A DNA stretch of 11,546 nt from Verrucomicrobiota bacterium (GTDB lineage Bacteria > Verrucomicrobiota > Verrucomicrobiia > Opitutales > Opitutaceae). The notes below the pieces were generated by a model. That model searched no databases, had not been told where the DNA came from, and was given only the letters and a program-made list of their open reading frames with translations. The DNA is taken from positions 1 through 11,546 of the forward strand of contig JAEYYL010000312.1 in assembly GCA_023430825.1 (NCBI GenBank), given 5' to 3'. Below, piece after piece: positions 1 through 7,200 of the stretch. Numbering within the stretch: position 1 is the stretch's first letter; each line of letters opens with the position of its first letter. Position numbers and translations under genes: made by a program.

Positions 1-1081
1 GGGAACCCGCGGCGAGGAAGGCGCCGGCGCCGTATTCCTGGGATGTCGTCGCGTCGTAGGCACCGGGGGCGAAGCCGATCGGTTGCACCCAGCCGAGACG
101 GCCGTCGGCGTCGACGCAGGCGAGCAAGGCCGACCATGTGCGGTCGACGGCGGGGCGATAGGTTTCGGCGGGAAGCAGCCCGCGATTGACCCCCCACGCG
201 AGCGCGTAGCAGAAGAACGCGCTCCCGCTCGCTTCGCCGTGTTGATCTTCTGGATACAGGAGGTTCGAGCGCCAGAGCCCGTCGGGCGGTTGCACGGCGA
301 CGAGTTTGGCAGCCATGGCTTGAAACAGCGCGATGTAGCGCGGGTGCGTCGGGTAGTCGGCGGGGAGTTCTTCAAGCAGCCGCGCGAGACCGGCGAGCAC
401 CCAGCCATTGCCACGACTCCAGAATGTCTTCGGGCCGGTGGCGGGAAACACGAAGCGCTGGTCGCGATAGAACAGGTCCTCGGCGGGATCGTAGAACGCG
501 AGATAGGAATCCCAGAACCAGCGGTCCATCGCGTCGCGGTAACGGGCGTCGCCGGTGGTGTTCGCGAGCTTGGCGAGGGTGGGCGGCGCCATGTAGAGCG
601 CGTCGCACCACCACCAGAGTTCGCGGCCGGACGGCGCTTCGGCGAGGAGGCGGTCGAGGCCGGCGAGCGTGGCGGCGATTTTTTCGGGCGCGGGTTCGAG
701 CGCGTGAAGTTCGAGGTAGGTTTGTCCGACGATGTGATCGTCGGCGTGTTGCGGGCGCGGGCCGAGCTGCCAGCCGTTCGCGTCGGCGGTGCGCCGGGCG
801 TAGTCGACGTAGGCGGTGTCACCGGTCGCGCGATACGCTTCCATCACGCCGGTGAGGAAGGCGCCCTGCACCCAGCCGCGGTTGCCGTGGCGGGAGTCGA
901 TCGGGTTTTGCGCGCTCCACGGATGCGCCGCCTGCCAGTCGAAGACGCGGCGCATTACGGCCGCGGTCTCGGCTTGGCGAGGCGTCGGCGTAGAGAGGGG
1001 CGCGGGCGGGGTCGCGGCGCGGACGAAGACGGTGGCGAGAAGCGCGATGAGGAGTGGGCGGAGACGCGGGAGGTGGGCCAT
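1..1081 (-). CDS. GH105 unsaturated glucuronyl/rhamnogalacturonyl hydrolase (3' end outside window)
   Basis: The frame is open from ATG at 1081 to the window edge, giving 360 codons without a stop. Residues 1-23 form a signal peptide (basic MAHLPRLR, hydrophobic LLIALLATVFV, then AA), so the protein is exported. The remainder looks like an (alpha/alpha)6-barrel of family GH105: HADDH at 112-116 followed by IVGQTYLELH, WWWCDALYM with D160, WSRGNGW at 221-227, EASGSAFFCYAL, and QEYGAGAFLAAGS at the edge. D114/D115 and D160 align by motif with the two catalytic aspartates of YteR-type enzymes. The family hydrates the double bond of 4,5-unsaturated uronic acids left by polysaccharide lyases and releases them from the non-reducing end. 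YteR-like proteins are about 370 residues, so only a short C-terminus is probably missing. The gene lies downstream of the kinase/regulator genes on the same strand, 245 bp away, so it may have its own promoter. No Shine-Dalgarno sequence is visible. GH88 is a less likely alternative. Confidence 0.92.
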   Translation of the reverse strand, partial: MAHLPRLRPLLIALLATVFVRAATPPAPLSTPTPRQAETAAVMRRVFDWQAAHPWSAQNPIDSRHGNRGWVQGAFLTGVMEAYRATGDTAYVDYARRTADANGWQLGPRPQHADDHIVGQTYLELHALEPAPEKIAATLAGLDRLLAEAPSGRELWWWCDALYMAPPTLAKLANTTGDARYRDAMDRWFWDSYLAFYDPAEDLFYRDQRFVFPATGPKTFWSRGNGWVLAGLARLLEELPADYPTHPRYIALFQAMAAKLVAVQPPDGLWRSNLLYPEDQHGEASGSAFFCYALAWGVNRGLLPAETYRPAVDRTWSALLACVDADGRLGWVQPIGFAPGAYDATTSQEYGAGAFLAAGS

Positions 1082-1133
1082 GGAGGAGTAGAAGAGGGTG
1101 GGAGGAGTTAAGATAAGATGAGAGGGGGCTGAG

Positions 1134-1159
1134 TCCCTGCGCTCACGCGCAGAGCCACG
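1134..1159. repeat. REP-like intergenic palindrome, copy 1
   Basis: A 26-bp unit centred on the perfect hairpin CTGCGC-TCAC-GCGCAG (1137-1152), preceded by TCC and followed by AGCCACG. It matches the unit at 8141-8166 exactly and differs at one base from the unit at 1294-1319. All three copies are intergenic and in the same orientation on the + strand. The layout resembles repetitive extragenic palindromes. It has no T-tract, so it is unlikely to be a simple terminator. Confidence 0.75.
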
Positions 1160-1190
1160 GAAGAGGCGGGTCGAGTGTTTGGGCGCGATG

Positions 1191-1207
1191 CGCGGCGGGG
1201 CGCCGCG
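1191..1207. other. GC-rich perfect hairpin
   Basis: CGCGGCG-GGG-CGCCGCG forms a 7-bp stem with a 3-base loop. It lies about 110 bp upstream of the GH105 start. There is no T-tract on either side, so termination is not supported. It could be part of the local repeat cluster or a chance palindrome in GC-rich DNA. Confidence 0.4.
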
Positions 1208-1219
1208 GCTCCAGGTGTG

Positions 1220-1259
1220 GCTCTGTGTCCTCCGGGTCGGAGCTTTGTGTGCTCTGTGT
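1220..1259. repeat. CTCTGTG-type short direct repeats
   Basis: GCTCTGTGT occurs at 1220-1228 and again at 1251-1259, with the variant GCTTTGTGT directly before the second copy (1242-1250). The composition is unlike the coding sequence on either side. It looks like a remnant of an intergenic repeat. No function is evident. Confidence 0.45.
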
Positions 1260-1260
1260 A

Positions 1261-1283
1261 ATAAAAGAACGTTACGAACGTGG
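1261..1283 (-). terminator. Weak candidate terminator for the regulator operon
   Basis: Read on the minus strand, ACGTT-CGT-AACGT (1281 down to 1269) forms a 5-bp stem with a 3-base loop and is followed by TCTTTTAT. This has the order of an intrinsic terminator and lies about 45 bp past the response-regulator stop codon. The stem is short and only partly GC, so the call is weak. Two further hairpins (1285-1297 and 1297-1312) lie between it and the stop and could strengthen termination. The same site could instead be an operator for GH105. Confidence 0.25.
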
Positions 1284-1284
1284 A

Positions 1285-1319
1285 GGGATAGAATCCCTGC
1301 GCTCACGCGCAGAGCTACG
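1285..1319. repeat. REP-like palindrome, copy 2, with adjoining second hairpin
   Basis: The 26-bp unit lies at 1294-1319, with the hairpin CTGCGC-TCAC-GCGCAG at 1297-1312. It ends AGCTACG where the other copies have AGCCACG. A second perfect hairpin, GGGAT-AGA-ATCCC (1285-1297), adjoins it and shares base 1297, so two stem-loops abut. It lies only 8 bp past the response-regulator stop codon (1327) and may stabilise the 3' end of that transcript. Confidence 0.75.
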
Positions 1320-1326
1320 TTTCGGA

Positions 1327-1956
1327 CTAAAAATGAATGATGCCGCGCTGGACGGCGGCGATGACGGCTTGCGTGCGGTCGGCGACGCGCAGTTTCGCGA
1401 GGATATTTTTGAGATGTCCCTTCGTGGTGTATTCGCTGATCGCGAGTGCGTCGGCGATTTCCTTGTTCGCGAGACCGCGGGCCAGTTGCACGAGCACCTC
1501 GAGTTCGCGCGCGGTGAGCTCCTCGTAGCTGTTGCGCGATTTCAACCGCGTCGCGATTTCGCGCGGAATCCAGCGTTTGCCGGACGCGACGGCGTGGATC
1601 GCGGGGATGAGCTCCTCAGCCGTCACGCTCTTCAGCACGTAGCCGCGCGCGCCGGCTTCGAGCGCGACGTAGATGTCGGTGTCGCCCTCAAAGGCAGACA
1701 ACATCAGCACGCGCGCTTCCGGATCGAGCTGGCGGATGTGACGCGTGACTTCGTGGCCGCTTTTGCCCGGCATGCGCAGGTCCATGACGACGAGATCGGG
1801 GCGCAACACCTCGAACTGCCGCACGGCCTCCTCGCCGTCGGCGGCTTCGCCGATCACGGTGAGATTCGGCTCGGTGTTGATCAACGAGAGCAGGCCGGTC
1901 CGGACGATGAAATGATCGTCGACGACGAGAATGCGAATTTTCGAAGCAGGAATCAC
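1327..1956 (-). CDS. NarL/LuxR-family DNA-binding response regulator
   Basis: A 209-residue cytoplasmic regulator. The receiver domain (about 6-122) has the acidic pair D13-D14, phosphoacceptor D59 in VVMDLRMPG, S87 as the conserved Ser/Thr and K109 in YVLKS, so all switch residues are present. The C-terminal LuxR-type helix-turn-helix (about 144-206) reads LTARELEVL, LANKEIADALAISE, TKGHLKNILAKL and ADRTQAV. The chosen start is GTG at 1956, because it leaves five residues before KIRILVVDD and overlaps the kinase stop codon as GTGA. The same frame stays open far upstream, but there it only reads through the kinase gene. The overlap implies translational coupling, and the kinase immediately upstream is the evident phosphodonor. 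Its targets are not visible; by position they may be this operon, the GH105 gene and the receptor. Confidence 0.95.
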   Translation of the reverse strand: MIPASKIRILVVDDHFIVRTGLLSLINTEPNLTVIGEAADGEEAVRQFEVLRPDLVVMDLRMPGKSGHEVTRHIRQLDPEARVLMLSAFEGDTDIYVALEAGARGYVLKSVTAEELIPAIHAVASGKRWIPREIATRLKSRNSYEELTARELEVLVQLARGLANKEIADALAISEYTTKGHLKNILAKLRVADRTQAVIAAVQRGIIHF

Positions 1957-4205
1957 AGGATGCGGGCGGACGTGGCGGAGGGCGAAACCCCCTCGGCGGC
2001 GAAACTTTCGAGGGAAAGGCTGACGCGCACGGTGGTGCCTTCGCCGGGCGGGCCGGAGACGTCGAGCCGGCCGCCGATGCGCTTCGCGCGCTCGGCCATG
2101 CCGAGGAGGCCAAAGTGTTGCTTGCTGCGATCGGCGAGGCGGTCGGTGACGAGGCCGGCGCCGTTGTCGTGGATTTCCAGCGAGACCGCGGCGGGCGCGA
2201 ACGTGAGACGGACGGACACGGTGGTCGCGGCGGAATGTTTCACGGCGTTGGTCAACGCTTCCTGCGCGATGCGCAGCAGGTTTTCCTCGACGATTTCCGG
2301 GAGCCGCCGCGGTTCGCCGAGCGTATCGAAGTCGGCGGCGATGTTGGCGCCTTCCAGCATTTGCGCGCTGGAGATCGACAGCGCTTTCATGAGGTCGAAC
2401 TCCTCCAGTTCGCGCGAGCGCAGGTCCCAGATCGAGCGGCGCAATTCGAGCCGGCTCTGGCGGAGAAAGCGGCGCGCGAGTTCGAGCGGCGGACCGGCGT
2501 CGGCGGGGTTGCGGGCGAAGAGCTTGAACGCGGTCTCGAGCTGGAGGGCGATGCCGGTGAGCGCCTGCTCGAGTGTGTCGTGGAGTTCGCGCGCGAGCCG
2601 GGTGCGCTCGGTGAGCGTGGCGCGGAACTCGACCTCGGCGGCCTTGCGCACGGACATCTCGACCTTGAGCTGCTCGGTGCGCTCCTTCACGCGCACCTCG
2701 AGCTGGTCGTGCGCGAGCTGGAGTTCCTTCTGGGCCTTCTCGCGTTCGGAAACGAGGAAGCTCAGCATTGCGTTCTTTTTCGAAACGGTGAGCAGCCAGC
2801 CGACAACGGCGGCGAGCAGCGCGCAGACGACGGCGAAACCGAACAGCGAACGTTCGGGCGTGAACCAACTCGGCGCCTGGACGATGTGAAAATTGCGCGC
2901 GTCGGGCAGCAGGAGATTGACCGCCTTCGGCTTGCCGTCGGAGCCGGTTTCGAACGAGGCGATGCCCTGCACCTCGACGACGCTGCCGAGCGGCGCGGCG
3001 CCGATCGTGGCGCTTTCGTGCGGGCCCTCGTATTCGACGGTGAACGACTGCTCGCTGTTGCGCAGCGTGCAGATCGTGCGGACGCCGACGAACGCGGTGT
3101 CCTCGCGTCGCACCTGGCGCACGCTGCGGTCGAGCAGCGTGCCGCGCAGCACGATCAGTTCGGCGCCGTGCAGTCCCTCGCGCAGCTCCGCCATCGGCAC
3201 GGCGCGCGCGACGACGGGCGCGGGCGGCTCGCCGAGATCGCGCAGCACGGCGTCGCGCAGCACAGGCTGGTAGTTGACGATCTCGAGAAAACCCGCGGCC
3301 TCGATGGCGCGGCCGAGCGGCAGGTCGAGCGGCTGGCGGCTTTCGAGGTGCAGGCCGCCGGTTTCGTCCTGGATGAACAGATCGAGGCCGGGACGCTGGA
3401 AGGTGACGATGCCCTTCACGTGCAGCCGCTCGCCGAGATTCGCGCCGGTGCGGAATTTCGCGAGATCGTCGATGGGCAGGATCGGTTGTTCGAAGGGAGA
3501 ATACTGCTCGGGCTCCTCGACGATGAAATCGTCGACCGTGGGCACGATCACGCTGACGGCGGTGAGCTGGCGGCGCGCGGCGTTGAAGGTGGTGGCGGCG
3601 GTGCCGCGCACGCGGACTTTCGCGGCGACGAGCGAGCGGGGATTGAGGCGAGACGGGAGTTTCGGATAAACGCGGACGCGGTAGCCGCCGACCGTCATCT
3701 CGACCATGGTTTTCTGCGAAGCGACATAGGAGACCGAGCGCACGAGGCCGGCGATCTCGACGCGCTGGCTCGCCTCGACGCCGGCCATCAAGCGTTCAAT
3801 GGAAACCTGTTTCGCCGGCGGCAGCGGCGCGGTGCCGAGTTTTTTCCAGCCGTTGGTCTGGACGACGGGCGCGAACCAGCCGGGGCCGGTCGTGCCGTTG
3901 ACCTCGATGAAATCGCCGATCTCAGGCTGCAGGCCGGTGTTCTGCACGAAGATGCCGGCGCTGGCGTCCTGCATCACGAATTTGCCGAGCCACTCGGGTT
4001 CGGCGGCGGTCACGACGCCGCGCAAGGCGACGGGGAGCTTCGACTCGGCGACGCTGGCGGAGAGCGCGCGGATCTCCGCGGCGGTGGTGATCGGGCGGGG
4101 CGCGGCCTCCTGCGCGGAGGCGTGTATCGAAAATGCGAATACGGTGGCGAGCAGGAAGGGCGCGGCTGTCGCCAGGCGGCGCAGGGGTGGACGACGCGTG
4201 GACAT
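1953..4205 (-). CDS. Sensor histidine kinase (HisKA_3/HATPase) with tandem OB-like periplasmic domains
   Basis: A 750-residue membrane kinase counted from ATG 4205. Residues 1-31 form a signal peptide ending HASA before QEA. Residues 45-435 are periplasmic and contain repeated OB-like units: RGVVTA...FVMQDASAGIFVQ (about 58-115) is echoed by KGIVTF...LFIQDETGGLHLE (about 264-310), with weaker units at about 149-222 and 349-417. A single transmembrane helix follows at about 455-474, then a charged coiled coil (about 483-535). The HisKA_3 motif LARELHDTLEQAL carries the phospho-acceptor H542. The ATPase has N653 in EALTNAVKHS, DNGAG at 680-684, GLLGMAERA and GEGTT. No PAS or HAMP domain is seen. 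ATG 4265 and TTG 4280 are in-frame alternatives, but they put a long Arg-rich extension before the signal peptide. The gene lies 76 bp after the GH2-lyase gene and overlaps the regulator by 4 bp. The signal sensed is unknown; an oligosaccharide product is an inference from context. Confidence 0.92.
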   Translation of the reverse strand: MSTRRPPLRRLATAAPFLLATVFAFSIHASAQEAAPRPITTAAEIRALSASVAESKLPVALRGVVTAAEPEWLGKFVMQDASAGIFVQNTGLQPEIGDFIEVNGTTGPGWFAPVVQTNGWKKLGTAPLPPAKQVSIERLMAGVEASQRVEIAGLVRSVSYVASQKTMVEMTVGGYRVRVYPKLPSRLNPRSLVAAKVRVRGTAATTFNAARRQLTAVSVIVPTVDDFIVEEPEQYSPFEQPILPIDDLAKFRTGANLGERLHVKGIVTFQRPGLDLFIQDETGGLHLESRQPLDLPLGRAIEAAGFLEIVNYQPVLRDAVLRDLGEPPAPVVARAVPMAELREGLHGAELIVLRGTLLDRSVRQVRREDTAFVGVRTICTLRNSEQSFTVEYEGPHESATIGAAPLGSVVEVQGIASFETGSDGKPKAVNLLLPDARNFHIVQAPSWFTPERSLFGFAVVCALLAAVVGWLLTVSKKNAMLSFLVSEREKAQKELQLAHDQLEVRVKERTEQLKVEMSVRKAAEVEFRATLTERTRLARELHDTLEQALTGIALQLETAFKLFARNPADAGPPLELARRFLRQSRLELRRSIWDLRSRELEEFDLMKALSISSAQMLEGANIAADFDTLGEPRRLPEIVEENLLRIAQEALTNAVKHSAATTVSVRLTFAPAAVSLEIHDNGAGLVTDRLADRSKQHFGLLGMAERAKRIGGRLDVSGPPGEGTTVRVSLSLESFAAEGVSPSATSARIL

Positions 4206-4281
4206 GAGGCGCCGAGGGAAGCCCCGGCGGCGGGCGATTCCAAGAGTTCTTTGGCTCCGGCTCATGGGGATGCGTTGCAAA

Positions 4282-7200
4282 TCAGTGGGAAGGCGAAAGC
4301 CAGAGCAGCGGTTGCGTCACCGCGAGGTTGCGGCGGACTTCGGCGTTCGACGAATCCGCCGGCAGTTTGCGCCAGAGCGCGAGATACTCGGGCTTCGCGA
4401 GCCGGTAGCCGGCGAGTAGCAGCGCGGGCGAGCGGACGGGCCAGTCGGCGAAGTGCTGCACATCGGCGGCGAAGGGCCAGCGGTCGCGGTCGGCGAGATA
4501 GGGAAAGAGAAACGCGACCGCCTGCGCGACGCTGCGGCCGTCGGGCAAGCTCTCGGTCCAGAGATCGGCGGCGGGCGACGTGAGCACTTCGGCGAGCAGG
4601 GCGACGTTGTCCAACTGGAAGATGGAATAGCCGTAGGGTTTGGTGCGCGCGAGTTCGCGCGGGAAACTGCCGTCGGGCGCGAGCTGGCCCGGAAGAAGCA
4701 CGTCGCGGAAAGCGCGGCGGGCGTCGTCGAGGGCGGCGGTGTCGCCGGTGAAGCGCGCGAAGACGGCGACCTGCAGGTAATAGGCGACGCTGTGATTGTT
4801 CTTCGTGGCCCCCTCGTCGCGGCCGTTGGGATGGGTGCGCATCCAGTGCAGGTAGTCCGCGAACCACGTGCGAACGCCGGCGAGGGTTTCGGGCGGCACG
4901 CCCGGGGCGCGGGCGATCGCGGCGGCGGCGAGCGGGATCTCGACGAGGTGGAGTGTATCGATGATGCCGATACCGCGGCCCGCGGTGACACCGGGGATCG
5001 CCTGGGCGAAACGGAGGTGCGGGTTCATGCGCGTCGCGGGGTCGACGAAGAACGCGTGCAGCCAGCCGGCGGCGCGTTGGGCATAGGCGGCGTCACCGGA
5101 AACCAGATACGCGGCGGCGAGCGCGGCGACGGTGTCGCGCATCTCGCGGAGAAGCTGGCGGTGGGCGTCGAAGTTGTCGGGGTTGCTCTGGCCGTCGCGC
5201 CGCACGTAGGGGAGGCCGTTGGGCGTGTCGGGATTGGGCCACCAGTAATCGCCCATCGAAAGGTAGTCGCCGGGCTGCGCGCCGGCGGCGGTGGCGAAGT
5301 CCGGCAGCGCGGCGGAACGCAACGACACCGGTTGCATTTTCAACGCGGCGGCGGCGAGGCGGAGCACGCGGTCGCGATCGAGCGCGGCGACGTCGGCGAA
5401 CGAAGCCGGTGACGGCGACGCCGTCGTGATGCGGCGCGGGAGGTGGAGCAGTTCGGTGGGCACGCCTTTGACCGTGGCGCTGATCGTGGCGTGGCCGGAG
5501 CCGGGAAGCGCGACGTCGATCTGCGCGCGGCCGTTGGCGAGCTGGACGGTGCGCGAGCCGCCCGCGGTGCCGAGATTGTCGAGCAGACGGCCGTCGCCGG
5601 CGTGGCCGAAGCGGAGGAAATCGCGGGCGTCGAGGCAGACGAGACCGGCCTCGTCGAGCAGTTCGGCCTGCACGCGGACGCGGCCGTCGGGGGCGGGGAG
5701 TTCCTGGAGGCGCAGGTGGTGTGGTGGGCCCCACGCGCGTGTCTCGTAGCGCAGCAGCGTTACGTCGGTGACGGTGCGGCCGTTTTCGCGACCGACGGCG
5801 CGCAGGGTGTTCATGCCGGGCTCGAAGACGACCTCCCAGCGGAGGCCGGCGGCGGGGAAGTTCTGGCTGTCGCGCTGTCGCACGCCGGCGGATACGCCGT
5901 TGAGCCAGAGTTCCACCTCGTCGCAGTTTGAGTAGACCTTGACGGTGCGCGGTTCGCGCGGGCGGCCCCAGCGGACGGGCCACGAGTGGCCGTAGATGCG
6001 CACCATGGGCTCGTCGGTCCAGTAGGATTGATAAACGTAGAACGATTCCTTCGGCGTGAGATCGCGTTCGACGGCACCCTTCTGGTTCATGAACGGCACG
6101 GGATTGTCGGGGCGAAGGGGCGTGGAGAAATCCTTGAACGGCCACATCGCGGTGCCGGTGAGCGCGGGCATGTTCTCCTGTTCCTTCAGGTGCCAGTCGA
6201 CGAGGTCGCAGATGTAGGATTCGGACCAGTCGCCGTCGCGCGAGGCGCGGGCGTTGCCGCCGACGTCCATGAAATCGAGGCCGCGCTCGTCGGCGGCGCC
6301 GGCAGTCTTCACGTCACGGAGAAGTGAATACGCGTCCTCAGCGTGGCGGCCGGCATGGCTATCGCCGCCCCATTCGACGTGGAGGAAGCGTTTCACCCGC
6401 TTCATTTCCCGCTCGGTGACGGTGCGGTATTCGGTGAACTGGCCGCGATACCAGCCGGCCCAGATCGAGGGCGAATAAACGTCGACGATATCGCGGCAGA
6501 AATCGCAGCGGCGGATGGCGGTGAGGCGGGTCGGATCGAGCGTGTGCGACAGTTCGTGCAGCTCGCGCATGAAGGCACGGATTTGCTCCTGGTCGAACAC
6601 GGGGAAGTCGCCGGGCCAGTCGTTTTCGTTGCCGAGGCCCCAGAGGATGACGGACGGGTGATTGTAATGCTGGTCGATCATCGCCCGCAGCATGGCGCGG
6701 GCTTGCGCGCGGTAGGCTTCGCCGCCGAGGCCGCCGCGGCACCAGGGAATTTCCTCCCAGACGAGCAGGCCGAGTTCGTCGCAGAGTTCGAGGATGCGGC
6801 GCGACTGCTGGTAGTGGCCGAGCCGGATGAAATTCGCGCCCATCGTTTTCATCAGGCGCATCTCGGCTTCCATCAGGTCGTCGGTCATCGCGGCGGCGAC
6901 GCCGGCGTGATCCTCGTGACGGTGCGTGCCGCGGAGGAGGAGCCGTTCGCCGTTGAGCTTGAACGGACCGTGTTCGACAAACTCGAACGTGCGCAGGCCG
7001 AAACGCTGCCAGACGCGGCTCTCGCCGGCGTCGCTGCGGGCAATCACTTCGACGCCGTAGAGCGCGGGCGAGGCGGGCGACCAGAGCTGCGTTTGCGCGA
7101 TCGTAACGGTGGCGAGCGGTTGCAGGTCCGCGGACGGCGTGACGCGGGCGTCGGTGGTCGAAATCGTTTCGCCGTTCGGTGCGACGATGCGGAGGGAAAC

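Noticed and set aside
83..1111. 342-codon plus-strand frame at the left edge
   Set aside because: It is antisense to the GH105 gene, whose motifs are unmistakable on the minus strand; the plus-strand product is Gly/Arg/Glu-rich with no family features.
1082..1326. CRISPR-like array because of repeated palindromes
   Set aside because: Only two copies 160 bp apart with no regular spacers and no cas genes; a third copy is 7 kb away, which fits a dispersed REP-type repeat.
1957..2868. N-terminal extension of the response regulator to about 513 residues
   Set aside because: The frame is open upstream, but the extension is Arg/Pro-rich out-of-frame reading of the kinase gene; GTG at 1956 gives a normal 209-residue regulator.
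1225..2889. 554-codon plus-strand frame over the regulator and kinase
   Set aside because: It starts in the repeat patch and continues antisense to two recognised genes; its product is compositionally biased and unrecognisable.
4206..4280. Longer kinase start at ATG 4265 or TTG 4280
   Set aside because: These would put 20-25 Arg-rich residues before an otherwise typical signal peptide that begins at ATG 4205; they cannot be fully excluded.
2115..4583. 822-codon open frame on the plus strand opposite the kinase
   Set aside because: Its product is a low-complexity Arg/Gly/Glu/Ala-rich string with no domain, and the opposite strand encodes a fully recognisable histidine kinase. Long empty antisense frames are expected at this GC content.
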